64,000 bases of DNA from Molanna angustata (GCA_963576475.1 OY754970.1:36731447-36795446), one strand, 5' to 3'. Shown: positions 11,763 to 24,259, numbered from the stretch's first letter. Program-made: numbers and translations. The notes: generated from the sequence alone by a model not told the origin.

Positions 11763-12060
11763 TTTTTGTGTCCTCTCTACAGCCCAAACTATAAGTCTGA
11801 TCGACTTCATATTAACATCATATGTGTAAAGTGCAAAGACCTAGAGCTGATTAGTTTTCCATAGACAACTTTTGATTTCTTCTCTATGAATTCATCATTT
11901 ACGTTGTTTTTTTTTTGTGTCCTCTCTGCAGCCCAAACTATAAGTCCGATTGACTTCATATTGATATCACATGTGTTAAGTCCATAAACTTAGAGCTGAT
12001 TAGTTTTCCATAGACAACGGTTCATTTTTTCCCAATGTTTCTTTATGATTTCATCTATTA
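11763..12060. repeat. 148-bp direct duplication at array edge
   Basis: TTTTTTGTGTCCTCTCTRCA, GCCCAAACTATAAGTC and GAGCTGATTAGTTTTCCATA occur at about 11763-11875 and again about 148 bp later. GCTGATTAG..TTTTCCATA is also part of the 313-bp monomer, so this looks like a diverged edge of the array. Confidence 0.7.
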
Positions 12061-15000
12061 AAACTGAAAAAATGCTCTCACGACCTGGAAATTAGAGATA
12101 ATTTAATTTGGTTTCAACTATTTATACAACACCAAGAATCTTCATAAAATTGTATTCAAAGTTGGTCAATGTTAAAAGAAAAATATTCAACGGTTTCAAA
12201 AATTATATTTTATTTAATGGATATTTGTATGAAACTTATATGTAACAAGAGAATTTTTTTATATTTGGCAATGATCAGTTCATTGATTTCATATTGATAG
12301 AAGAATATTAATAGCTTGAACTTAGAACTGATTAGCTTTTCATAGATATCATATAATTTCTTCATATGATATCACGTGTAAACATTGTCAAAATGCTCTA
12401 ACGCTCTTTGAAACAAAATTTATCTGCTTTTTTTAAAATATTTCATACAACATAAGCAGTCTTCACTATACTGCATTAATAGTTTGTCTATCTTAACATA
12501 AAAATATACTATCGGAAGAAAATTTATATTCCTGGTAGTAACATTTAGTATGAATAAAAATGTAATTAGATAAATTTCTATGTATGGAAACGTTTAGTAA
12601 TTTGATTTCATGTTATAATGTAAAGAGCTTGAACATAGAACTGATTAGCTTTCCATAAATAACAAAAAAAATCTTCATATGATATCACCTGTCAAAATTT
12701 GGAAAATGCTCTCGCGTTCTTTAGAACAAAATTTATCTGCTTTTTTTAAAATATTTCATACAACATAAGCATTCTTCACTATACTGCATTAATAGTTTGT
12801 TTATCTTAACATAAAAATATACTATCGGAAGAAAATTTATATTCCTGATAGTAACATTTAGTATGAATAATAATGTAATTAGATAAATTTCTATGTATGG
12901 AAAAGTTCAGTAATTTGATTTCATGTTATAATGTAAAGAGCTTGAACATAGAACTGATTAGCTTTCCATAAATAACAAAAAAAATCTTCATATAATATCA
13001 CGTGTCAAAATTTTGAAAATGCTCTCGCGTTCTTTAAAACAAAATTTATCTGCTTTTTTTAAAATATTTCATACAACATAAGCATTCTTCACTATACTGC
13101 ATTAATATTTTGTTTATCTTAACATAAAAATATACTATCGGAAGAAAATTTATATTCCTGGTAGTAACATTTAGTATGAATAAAAATGTAATTAGATAAA
13201 TTTCTTTGTATGGAAAAGTTCAGTAATTTGATTTCATGTTATAATGTAAAGAGCTTGAACATAGAACTGATTAGCTTTCCATAAATAACAAAAAAAATCT
13301 TCATATGATATCACCTGTCAAAATTTGGAAAATGCTCTCGCGTTCTTTAGAACAAAATTTATCTGCTTTTTTTAAAATATTTCATACAACATAAGCATTC
13401 TACACCATACTGCATTAAAAGTTTGTCTATCTTATCATAAAAATATACTATCGGAAGAAAATTTATATTCCTGATAGTAACATTTAGTATGAATAATAAT
13501 GTAATTAGATAAATTTCTATGTATGGAAAAGTTCAGTAATTTGATTTCATGTTATAATGTAAAGAGCTTGAACATAGAACTGATTAGTTTTCCATAAATA
13601 ACAAAAAAAATCTTCATATAATATCACGTGTCAAAATTTTGAAAATGCTCTCGCGTTCTTTAAAACAAAATTTATCTGCTTTTTTTAAAATATTTCATAC
13701 AACATAAGCATTCTTCACTATACTGCATTAATAGTTTGTTTATCATAACATAAAAATATACTATCGGAAGAAAATTTATATTCCTGATAGTAACATTTAG
13801 TATGAATAAAAATGTAATTAGATAAATTTCTATGTATGGAAACGTGTAGTAATTTGATTTCATGATATAATGTAAAGAGCTTGAACATAGAACTGATTAG
13901 CTTTCCATAAATAACAAAAAAATTCTTCATATGATATCACCTGTCAAAATTTGAAAAATGCTCTCGCGTTCTTTAAAACAAAATTTATCTGCTTTTTTTA
14001 AAATATTTCATACAACATAAGCATTCTTCACTATACTGTATTAATAGTTTGTCTATCTTAACATAAAAATATACTATCGGAAGAAAATTTATATTCCTGA
14101 TAGTAACATTTAGTATGAATAATAATGTAATTAGATAAATTTCTATGTATGGAAAAGTTCAGTAATTTGATTTCATGTTATAATGTAAAGAGCTTGAACA
14201 TAGAACTGATTAGCTTTCCATAAATAACAAAAAAAATCTTCATATAATATCACGTGTCAAAATTTTGAAAATGCTCTCGCGTTCTTTAAAACAAAATTTA
14301 TCTGCTTTTTTTAAAATATTTCATACAACATAAGCATTCTTCACTATACTGCATTAATATTTTGTTTATCTTAACATAAAAATATACTATCGGAAGAAAA
14401 TTTATATTCCTGGTAGTAACATTTAGTATGAATAAAAATGTAATTAGATAAATTTCTATGTATGGAAAAGTTCAGTAATTTGATTTCATGTTATAATGTA
14501 AAGAGCTTGAACATAGAACTGATTAGCTTTCCATAAATAACAAAAAAAATCTTCATATGATATCACGTGTCAAAATTTTGAAAATGCTCTCGCGTTCTTT
14601 AAAACAAAATTTATCTGCTTTTTTTAAAATATTTCATACAACATAAGCATTCTTCACTATACTGCATTAATATTTTGTTTATCTTAACATAAAAATATAC
14701 TATCGGAAGAAAATTTATATTCCTGGTAGTAACATTTAGTATGAATAAAAATGTAATTAGATAAATTTCTATGTATGGAAACGTGTAGTAATTTGATTTC
14801 ATGATATAATGTAAAGAGCTTGAACAACGAACTGATTAGCTTTCCATAAATAACAAAAAAATTCTTCATATGATATCACCTGTCAAAATTTGAAAAATGC
14901 TCTCGCGTTCTTTAAAACAAAATTTATCTGCTTTTTTTAAAATATTTCATACAACGTAAGCATTCTTCACTATACTGCATTAATAGTTTGTCTATCTTAA

Positions 15001-18000
15001 CATAAAAATATACTATCGGAAGAAAATTTATATTCCTGGTAGTAACATTTAGTATGAATAAAAATGTAATTAGATAAATTTCTATGTATGGAAAAGTTCA
15101 GTAATTTGATTTCATGTTATAATGTAAAGAGCTTGACCATAGAACTGATTAGCTTTCCATAAATAACAAAAAAAATCTTCATATGATATCACCTGTCAAA
15201 ATTTGGAAAATGCTCTCGCGTTCTTTAGAACAAAATTTATCTGCTTTTTTTAAAATATTTCATACAACATAAGCATTCTACACCATACTGCATTAAAAGT
15301 TTGTCTATCTTATCATAAAAATATACTATCGGAAGAAAATTTATATTCCTGATAGTAACATTTAGTATGAATAATAATGTAATTAGATAAATTTCTATGT
15401 ATGGAAAAGTTCAGTAATTTGATTTCATGTTATAATGTAAAGAGCTTGAACATAGAACTGATTAGCTTTCCATAAATAACAAAAAAAATCTTCATATAAT
15501 ATCACGTGTCAAAATTTTGAAAATGCTCTCGCGTTCTTTAAAACAAAATTTATCTGCTTTTTTTAAAATATTTCATACAACATAAGTATTCTTCACTATA
15601 CTGCATTAATATTTTGTTTATCTTAACATAAAAATATACTATCGGAAGAAAATTTATATTCCTGGTAGTAACATTTAGTATGAATAAAAATGTAATTAGA
15701 TAAATTTCTATGTATGGAAAAGTTCAGTAATTTGATTTCATGTTATAATGTAAAGAGCTTGAACATAGAACTGATTAGCTTTCCATAAATAACAAAAAAA
15801 ATCTTCATATGATATCACCTGTCAAAATTTGGAAAATGCTCTCGCGTTCTTTAGAACAAAATTTATCTGCTTTTTTTAAAATATTTCATACAACATAAGC
15901 ATTCTACACCATACTGCATTAAAAGTTTGTCTATCTTATCATAAAAATATACTATCGGAAGAAAATTTATATTCCTGATAGTAACATTTAGTATGAATAA
16001 TAATGTAATTAGATAAATTTCTATGTATGGAAAAGTTCAGTAATTTGATTTCATGTTATAATGTAAAGAGCTTGAACATAGAACTGATTAGCTTTCCATA
16101 AATAACAAAAAAAATCTTCATATAATATCACGTGTCAAAATTTTGAAAATGCTCTCGCGTTCTTTAAAACAAAATTTATCTGCTTTTTTTAAAATATTTC
16201 ATACAACATAAGTATTCTTCACTATACTGCATTAATATTTTGTTTATCTTAACATAAAAATATACTATCGGAAGAAAATTTATATTCCTGGTAGTAACAT
16301 TTAGTATGAATAAAAATGTAATTAGATAAATTTCTATGTATGGAAAAGTTCAGTAATTTGATTTCATGTTATAATGTAAAGAGCTTGAACATAGAACTGA
16401 TTAGCTTTCCATAAATAACAAAAAAAATCTTCATATGATATCACCTGTCAAAATTTGAAAAATGCTCTCGCGTTCTTTAGAACAAAATTTATCTGCTTTT
16501 TTTAAAATATTTCATACAACATAAGCATTCTACACCATACTGCATTAAAAGTTTGTCTATCTTATCATAAAAATATACTATCGGAAGAAAATTTATATTC
16601 CTGATAGTAACATTTAGTATGAATAATAATGTAATTAGATAAATTTCTATGTATGGAAAAGTTCAGTAATTTGATTTCATGTTATAATGTAAAGAGCTTG
16701 AACATAGAACTGATTAGCTTTCCATAAATAACAAAAAAAATCTTCATATGATATCACCTGTCAAAATTTGGAAAATGCTCTCGCGTTCTTTAGAACAAAA
16801 TTTATCTGCTTTTTTTAAAATATTTCATACAACATAAGCATTCTACACCATACTGCATTAAAAGTTTGTCTATCTTATCATAAAAATATACTATCGGAAG
16901 AAAATTTATATTCCTGATAGTAACATTTAGTATGAATAATAATGTAATTAGATAAATTTCTATGTATGGAAAAGTTCAGTAATTTGATTTCATGTTATAA
17001 TGTAAAGAGCTTGAACATAGAACTGATTAGCTTTCCATAAATAACAAAAAAAATCTTCATATAATATCACGTGTCAAAATTTTGAAAATGCTCTCGCGTT
17101 CTTTAAAACAAAATTTATCTGCTTTTTTTAAAATATTTCATACAACATAAGTATTCTTCACTATACTGCATTAATATTTTGTTTATCTTAACATAAAAAT
17201 ATACTATCGGAAGAAAATTTATATTCCTGGTAGTAACATTTAGTATGAATAAAAATGTAATTAGATAAATTTCTATGTATGGAAAAGTTCAGTAATTTGA
17301 TTTCATGTTATAATGTAAAGAGCTTGAACATAGAACTGATTAGCTTTCCATAAATAACAAAAAAAATCTTCATATGATATCACCTGTCAAAATTTGGAAA
17401 ATGCTCTCGCGTTCTTTAGAACAAAATTTATCTGCTTTTTTTAAAATATTTCATACAACATAAGCATTCTACACCATACTGCATTAAAAGTTTGTCTATC
17501 TTATCATAAAAATATACTATCGGAAGAAAATTTATATTCCTGATAGTAACATTTAGTATGAATAATAATGTAATTAGATAAATTTCTATGTATGGAAAAG
17601 TTCAGTAATTTGATTTCATGTTATAATGTAAAGAGCTTGAACATAGAACTGATTAGTTTTCCATAAATAACAAAAAAAATCTTCATATAATATCACGTGT
17701 CAAAATTTTGAAAATGCTCTCGCGTTCTTTAAAACAAAATTTATCTGCTTTTTTTAAAATATTTCATACAACATAAGCATTCTTCACTATACTGCATTAA
17801 TAGTTTGTTTATCATAACATAAAAATATACTATCGGAAGAAAATTTATATTCCTGATAGTAACATTTAGTATGAATAAAAATGTAATTAGATAAATTTCT
17901 ATGTATGGAAACGTGTAGTAATTTGATTTCATGATATAATGTAAAGAGCTTGAACATAGAACTGATTAGCTTTCCATAAATAACAAAAAAATTCTTCATA

Positions 18001-18830
18001 TGATATCACCTGTCAAAATTTGAAAAATGCTCTCGCGTTCTTTAAAACAAAATTTATCTGCTTTTTTTAAAATATTTCATACAACATAAGCATTCTTCAC
18101 TATACTGCATTAATAGTTTGTCTATCTTAACATAAAAATATACTATCGGAAGAAAATTTATATTCCTGGTAGTAACATTTAGTATGAATAAAAATGTAAT
18201 TAGATAAATTTCTATGTATGGAAAAGTTCAGTAATTTGATTTCATGTTATAATGTTAAGAGCTTGAACATAGAACTGATTAGCTTTCCATAAATAACAAA
18301 AAATTTCTTCATATGATATCACCTGTCAAAATTTGGAAAATGCTTTCGCGTCCTTTAAAACAAAATTTATCTGCTTTTATTAAAATATTTCATACAACAT
18401 AAGCATTCTACACCATACTGCAATAATAGTTTGTCTATCTTAACATAAAAATATACTGTCGATAGAAATTTATTTTCCTGGTAGTAAAATTTAGTATGAA
18501 TAAAAATGTATATAATAAGATAAATTTCTTAGTTATGGAAAAGTTCAGTAATTTGATTTCATGTTATAATGTAAAGAGCTTGAACATCGAACTGATTAGC
18601 TTTTCATAAATAACAAAAATTTCTTCATATGATATTACGTGTCAAAATTGTCAAAATGCTCTAACGTCCTTTAAAACAAAATTTATCTGCTTTTATTAAA
18701 ATATTTCATACAACATTAGAATTCTTCACCATACTGCATTAATAGTTTGTCTATCTTAACATGAAAATATACTATCGTTAGAAAATTTATATTCTTGGTA
18801 GTAAAATTTAGAATGAATAAAATATTTCAT
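12061..18830. repeat. 313-bp satellite array, about 22 monomers
   Basis: The word AATGCTCT recurs at 12071, 12392, 12705, 13018 and then every 313 bp without exception to 18339, with a last unit at 18655. Thus 19 successive intervals are exactly 313; the outer intervals are 321 and 316. Outer monomers are more diverged than inner ones. Inner units mostly alternate between type P (CATATGATATCACCTG) and type Q (CATATAATATCACGTG), giving a 626-bp higher-order period. A larger block around 13.6-14.0 kb recurs 4,069 bp (13 units) later. Short open frames in it are not genes. Confidence 0.97.
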
Positions 18831-18985
18831 TGTCAATATTTGTGGTGTGGAGAGTTTAGTGTTGGCCACAACCCACTCGTTTTAAATAAATAATTAAGAA
18901 GTATTAAACTTCTTTTTTTAAGTTCAATGAATTCATGATCAGAAATTTAGTCTCCGATCATTTTCTACAACCGCCTAGCGCCAAG

Positions 18986-19006
18986 TAATAATAATAATAA
19001 TAATAA
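18986..19006. repeat. (TAA)n microsatellite at 5' junction
   Basis: Seven TAA units at the left limit of the LINE fragment that follows. Dong-type LINEs are known to insert in TAA repeats. Confidence 0.9.
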
Positions 19007-19915
19007 ACAATAAATAAAATAGACAAAAGATTCACCCCACTAGACCTGACCTGCCGGGATATAGAGCCCATAGACACCATAAAACATATCAAAAATAAAT
19101 GTGATAATTGGGAACGGAAGGAATTACATGGAAGACATGCTAGTGACTTAAAGAAAATCCATGTAGACTGTAGTGCTTCAAATAAATGGCTGGAAACATC
19201 AGAGTTATTTCCAGAAACGGAAGGGTTCATGTTAGCTATACAGGATCAGGTAATAAAAACGAGGAATTACAGGAAATACATCATGAAGGACAATGTAGTA
19301 CAAACTGACCTATGTAGAAAATGCCACCAAAAGTCAGAAACCATCCAACACATTACAGGGGCATGCGTCACTCTCACACAAAATGACTATACACACAGAC
19401 ATAATCAAATCGCAAACATCATCCACCAAGAATTAGCTATTGCACACAAACTAATAAATAAAAATGACAAAATGCCTTATTATAAATACACACCTACACC
19501 AGTTCTTGAAAACTCCACTCACAAACTATACTTTGACAGATCCATACTAACTGATAGAACCATACATAACAATAGACCAGATATTACACTTGTAGATAAA
19601 AAAAATAAACATACAATGTTAATTGACATCGCTGTACCAAATACACACAACATCGAAACAACTACAACCGAAAAAATTAGAAAATACACTGACTTGCAAG
19701 ACGAAATCAAGCGAATCTGGGACATGCAATCTGTGATAATAGTACCAATAGTAATTTCCACCACAGGAATTATTCCATTAAACTTATTCAGCAGTTTAGA
19801 AACCATCAAATTACCTAAATACACATACGTCACCATGCAAAAAGCAGCCATATTAAACACATGCAGACTGGTGAGGAAATTCCTCCAAATCGACGACACT
19901 ACTGACCTTAAATAA
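19007..19915 (+). pseudogene. LINE C-terminal part: zinc knuckle and restriction-like endonuclease
   Basis: The frame is open from 19007, upstream of the first Met at 19229, to the stop at 19913-19915, about 302 codons. Counting from that Met, a C-x2-C...H..C knuckle (Cys29, Cys32, His41) is followed by a restriction-like endonuclease core with RPD (116-118) and LIDIAVP (131-137), whose acidic residues are the usual catalytic pair. This order is that of the C-terminal part of R2/R4/Dong-type LINEs. The reverse transcriptase is missing, so the copy is 5'-truncated although its remaining frame is intact. TAA repeats lie on both sides, which fits the Dong/R4 clade, known for TAA targets. Family recalled from motif pattern, not from a search. 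Confidence 0.7.
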
Positions 19916-20062
19916 TAAATACTACACATGGCACCAACACACAAAACACCACATTTTATACACTCAGTAAGGATAGCACTTGGCAGCATTGCTCGTGCTA
20001 CCCCAAATCCCACCAGGTGATAAACCTGAGAAGGTGTTAAAGAGCCCGAAATAATAATAATA
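19916..20062 (+). mobile_element. Dong/R4-like LINE 3' untranslated region and (AAT)n tail
   Basis: About 130 bp after the stop, ending AAAGAGCCCGAAATAATAAT and on into (AAT)n, the likely 3' junction of the LINE. Confidence 0.6.
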
Positions 20063-20063
20063 A

Positions 20064-20165
20064 TATTTAAATACTTTTATTGAGTTAAAAAACGTGGCGG
20101 ACTTATTGCCCGCAGGCAATTTCTACCAGTCAACCACCGAGTACGTTTGGTTCGGTAAAATAATA
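20064..20165 (-). mobile_element. family D repeat (LINE/SINE tail)
   Basis: AACGTGGCGGACTTATTGCC, then GCAATTTCTACCAGTCAACC. The same signature is at 45650-45770 and, more diverged, at 45200-45321. The arrangement resembles a 3' tail of a retroposon read from the minus strand. Parent element not identified. Confidence 0.5.
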
Positions 20166-20469
20166 TCATAGTTTCCGGTGTGCACGCAAAATATTTCTAG
20201 CATAGCTTAGCTGGCATAGCTTAGCTTCGACGTAGTTTAACATTAATTGGTCTGCAACCAGCATAAGTGACGGTCTCCATAAATAATTGAACTAGTTCAA
20301 ATGATGATTCGCACGAATATTTCATAAATTAAAATGAAGACGGGGTACAAGTGTGTCGACCGCAAACTATGTGAGGTAGTATGAAAAATGACCTCAATTA
20401 TACGACCTAAGCTAAACTAACTTAGCATAGCTTTTGGTCTCAATCGTCTTAAGTGTCCGAAGGTATAAT

Positions 20470-20960
20470 AACATTTTTTTTAAATATATCAATAGAGACG
20501 AAGTTGGAATATAACAGGAGAACTGGTAAATCAAGGCACCTACAGGGCTTACGACCTGTAATCGGCTGGTTTACGTGGTATAATAAATGCGTTTGCGCAA
20601 CTTTTACCAATTATACTTTTTTTCGAGTATTTTATTCAATTTTTGAATGTTATAAATTGTGTTATTCATCAAAATCTTTTCACTTGAAAATAAGCTGAAA
20701 AACACCATCGCCATCTATGAAGTGACAAAGAAACTATTTTGTAACACCATCTATTTAGAAATCGATGTACAGACAATGAAAGCAATAGCCCATATATATG
20801 AGATGACAATGCTTTTACATAGATGTCACCTATGAACCGCGTCTGCCAGAATTATTTGTTCATTTTTGGCTTGTTTGCCTATGTGTATTTATGTAAATCG
20901 AATATTTGCGCAGTTGATAAACGCATGCAATGTTTTTTTTATTTCAAAAAGACTTAGTAC
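20470..20960 (+). mobile_element. family C element, shorter copy
   Basis: ATAGAGACGAAGTTGGAATA, CAAGGCACCTACAGGGCTTA and AATCGGCTGGTTTACGTG, then the CGCCATCTAT and GAGATGACAATGC blocks run in the same order as 4630-5150. The terminal inverted arm seen in that copy is missing. CCACACTCGTTTTAAATA just beyond (20971-20988) looks like a family A terminus. Confidence 0.6.
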
Positions 20961-21317
20961 CCAATAAAAACCACACTCGTTTTAAATAGAGACTAAATCG
21001 GAAATAGATTATAATTTTAAGACCAAATTGTCCCGGTCATACCTTTAGCCATCTTTAATACATATTATTATCATACATATATATAGCATAATATACTCAA
21101 CTCAGGGTTGATCTACCTTTGAAAAGGTTATATGTAAATATTTTGTATATATGTATTATTGAAATATTCTCTTTGTTATCTTTAAAGATTCTTGAGCTTT
21201 TCAAATTAATGGTACGGAATTTTCATGTACCAACTACGAAAATATTTTTACAAATACAAATTTCAACAATTTAATATTCATTGATGTTTAGTAATACCTA
21301 ATATTCATAAAAAAACA

Positions 21318-21964
21318 TAGGTTTTTTATTTATTTATTTATTTCTCATACGGCATGTATTGCCTTTTACAAACATACATTAAAATATACATAGGTACTGA
21401 GAAAAAACATAGAGACTAAAAACAATAATACACTAAGTAATAGGAAACAAAAAAGAAAACATAATAAAAAAGTTAATAAAACAATATGTGAAGTAACTAA
21501 ATATATAAAAGATATTATACAAATAAAATTTGAACACAAATCAGCAGAAGAAACAGTGCAACTTAAAAATACATTTGTTTACAGTAATATTTACAAAAGA
21601 AAAAAAAAGAAAAATAATATTACATAGATTGTCAAGATTCATTCATTACATAATATAATCATTTCATTATATGTAGCAACAAACTCTTGTATGCACCATA
21701 ACCCAATGCAAAGACATCGATCTGCTCAAACTTATTTGCAAGTCTTGGAAGTCTCTGCATTGGTGAGTCAAACAAATAATTTGTGTAGATATTTTGTAAG
21801 GCAAAACATTCACTATTGCGAGTGAGTCTTGACGGTACACGTAAGTGAATCTGTGACAAAAGATGAGGACAATCTACAACACCATTCAGTAATCTATGAA
21901 AAAATGCAAGATCAGCTACTACTCTCCTTATCTCCAGCGCATCAAGAGAACAAAATGATCTCAA
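21318..21964 (-). pseudogene. 5'-truncated LINE, C-terminal coding remnant and tail
   Basis: The minus-strand frame 21964-21659 (about 101 codons) contains SLDALEIRRVVADLAFFHRL, then LLNGVVDCPHLLSQI and VPSRLTRN. This is the pattern of the region after the reverse transcriptase in Jockey-like LINEs, where a HRR..ADL.FLYKLLNG..D.P.LL..I..VP type string is usual. The start codon in the frame is not meaningful, because the copy is 5'-truncated and a stop lies a little upstream. The 3' untranslated part runs left to an (AAAT)n tail, seen as TTTATTTATTTATTTATTT at about 21325. Confidence 0.65.
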
Positions 21965-22246
21965 AAATTCTAATTGATGTCAGTAGACTGAATTTCCATC
22001 TTAAAATTGATGTACCTCAAAAACTTGTTTTAACCCTTAACCCAGTATTGTTTTCGTTTCGTTTGTAAATAAATGGTTTGGTAGTACATACGTGTAATAT
22101 AAAATATGGTCTTCTTTTTTTCATATGACTAGTATTTTTGTCGTCCATAGCATCATTTCAAAGTGTGCCTACATTATTTTTACTCCTCATTTCCCCAATT
22201 GGGGAGTTATGAATTCTAAATTTGAAAGACTATTTTTTTATTGCAG

Positions 22247-24259
22247 TTAACCCATTAGTGCATAAAGTTTATTCGTAGTTTTTTTCTGGTAATTTTGCGA
22301 AGTGATGTCAAAAATGATCTAAATTATTAAAAAAACTTAAAAAAATTTTTTTCGGAAAAATAGTTTTTTTTATACAGAGCGTCCTTTTTTCTGGACACCA
22401 TGCAAAAATGGTATATCTGAGTATTGAATACATGTATTCAAACGAGTCAAGGAACATGGAATAAAATATTTTTTTTTGTTTCACATTAGTATGTATTGAC
22501 ATAAATATATACATACATTTATATACCTTTATGTTAAAAATAATAAAATATATATACATATATACACTAAAAAAAATAAAAGTAACAGTACAAGAAATTT
22601 ATTTTTCTGTGTGATATTTTTTTTTGAAGTCCAATGTTGCATTTTTCACAAGTAAAAAATGCTTTTTCTGAACAAGATTCTAATGCACACCTTCGTTGCT
22701 TTGGAATTTTAACTATCCAGTGATTTGTTTCATCATAACGCACTGCAGATAATGCGGTTGAAGGCATACACCCCCTGAAAGAGGCAACTCCATATTTTTT
22801 CAGGAGTGCAGTGGTTATGTAGCGTCGGAATCTAAGTAAACCTTCTGTAGAATTGGTGTTATTCAATTTTTTCGCCAACAACCACCCATTAACGACTGCT
22901 ACGTCCAAAAAATACACTTATATTGGCCACCACCACTTTCTTTGTCTTATCCTTGTTCGGTATGCAGAAACCAACTGGTCCATTTTATCCACTCCTCCAC
23001 CATGTATCTATTATAATTGGATATAACGGTTGGTTGGTTTAGTGAAATGAATCGTGGGGGGGCGTCGTCTTCTTCGGACAATTCTTTTGATTGGATACTT
23101 GCTGTAACCAGACAACCGTAATCCACCGATTACAACATATAACTCTTCTCTGTTCATCTGCAGATTCATATTCTTTTGATTTATACTATATAGGTTTGCC
23201 TGATTTATAATCAAATCTATCATTTCATCATTAAAAAATAGAGAAAAAAAATCAATTGTAGTTTCAAAAAGCTTTGCTTGATCGGAAGTTGATATAGGAT
23301 TACGTTCAGTAACCTAATTATAATCAAAATCTGATTTCTTCCATGATTGTTGCTCCAATCGGCGATGTTTAGGAGGTGGTGGTATTGATGCAGCTTCGGA
23401 CCGAACATCTTCATCGTCTTCAATTCTCTTTGACTGCACGTTGCCAGAGCTGGTAAGGAACTTTCTTCCTAAGTGATTCAAATGACCTTCATGTTCATCA
23501 TCTGACTTGTCAGAATCTTCTTCTGTTTCATTGCCATCTTCCTCCGGTGGTGTCACAAATACCTGAGTAACATATTGCGAGCAATGATCATCATCACTAC
23601 AGTCTTTCCCTAATTTCGAAACAATTTACTCAAGAGTCAACCTAAAATTATAGAAATATTTTTAAATACAATGTATCTTATGATTTCGTTAGGAGAAGTT
23701 AGGAGAAAGGGGGAAAGCAAGGGTGAAAAGTACTGATTCTTAAAATAAAATAAAATTACCTTGCTGAAATAAAAATATGTCATAATGTATGTAGGTAGTA
23801 CATCTAACATCAGTTTGGAAATGCTGTACACTTTATGTCACGTAGTATGAAACATGCAGATATGCATAGTGTCCTTTTTAAAGGACAGGAAAATAAAATG
23901 TCTCCAAACAAACACATTTTAACTTATATGAGTAAAAAAACACATTTGATTACATGTCTTGAAGTTTATAGATTATTTTTATATAGTTTAAACCGCATTA
24001 TTATGAAATAATATTAATAAAATCAAATAAATACTCACCCAGGTCGTACAGCACTAACACACTTCGCCGCCATTTTGACTTTAACTATTTATACATATAT
24101 AATTACGCATTTTTTCCAAACTTATTATATCATAATTGTTTTGGTAATTAATAAGGAATACATTGCAATAATTTATTTTTTGTAAACAATATGTATCATG
24201 GTAGCAATTTTCAAAATAGGTGCGTCCTTTATTTAGGACACTATGCACTAATGGGTTAA
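22247..24259. mobile_element. piggyBac-like element, internally deleted
   Basis: The element spans 22251-24255 (2,005 bp), flanked by TTAA at 22247-22250 and 24256-24259. Perfect 14-bp terminal inverted repeats CCCATTAGTGCATA start with CCC, as is usual for piggyBac. GTCCTTT and AAAGGAC words occur just inside the ends and near 23870 as subterminal repeats. Minus-strand remnants of the transposase lie inside. Confidence 0.9.
22567..23640 (-). pseudogene. piggyBac transposase remnant, catalytic core deleted
   Basis: Reading down the minus strand, an acidic N-terminal part (about 23640-23314) contains SKLGKD, a run of Asp/Glu, RRLEQQSWKKSDFDYN and a stop where a codon is expected. It continues through VTERNPIS, DLIINQANLY and EELYVVIGGLRLSGY (about 23310-23090), the start of the DDE domain. 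The frame then degenerates and jumps to GGVDKMDQ..RKWWWP and VYFLDVAVVNGWLL (about 22990-22850), ending in a Cys-rich zinc finger with C-x3-C and CEKCNIGL. The first two catalytic Asp lie in the missing 250 or so residues; only the Asp of GGVDKMD remains. Stops and frame changes make it non-functional. Its ends could still serve as substrate for a transposase supplied elsewhere. Confidence 0.85.

Larger units (their letters stand above)
11573..18883 (-). mobile_element. family A element carrying a satellite array
   Basis: The left end TTTTACTCTCCACAC, a short loop and GGGGAGAGTCATGATTTCGC form the hairpin end of family A. The right end GTGTGGAGAGTTTAGTG then TTGGCCACAACCCACTCGTTTT is the other end. 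The word ACTCTCCACAC is inverted between the two ends. The interior is the 313-bp satellite rather than the usual 500 bp. Termini and internal tandem repeats suggest a Helentron-type (HINE/DINE-1-like) non-autonomous element; no coding capacity. Orientation is set so that the hairpin end is the element's 3' end. Confidence 0.6.

Noticed and set aside
13672..17999. Repeated 60-70-codon frames in the satellite
   Set aside because: They recur with the 313-bp unit and are broken in sibling units by single substitutions; no sign of selection for coding.
12061..18830. CRISPR array
   Set aside because: Units are contiguous 313-bp repeats with no unique spacers, in a eukaryotic setting.
18958..19230. 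Minus-strand frame of 90 codons
   Set aside because: Lies opposite the open plus frame of the Dong-like LINE and includes the TAA microsatellite; a shadow.
19519..20013. Minus-strand frame of 164 codons
   Set aside because: Antisense to the endonuclease domain of the LINE; hydrophobic composition is a by-product of the plus frame.
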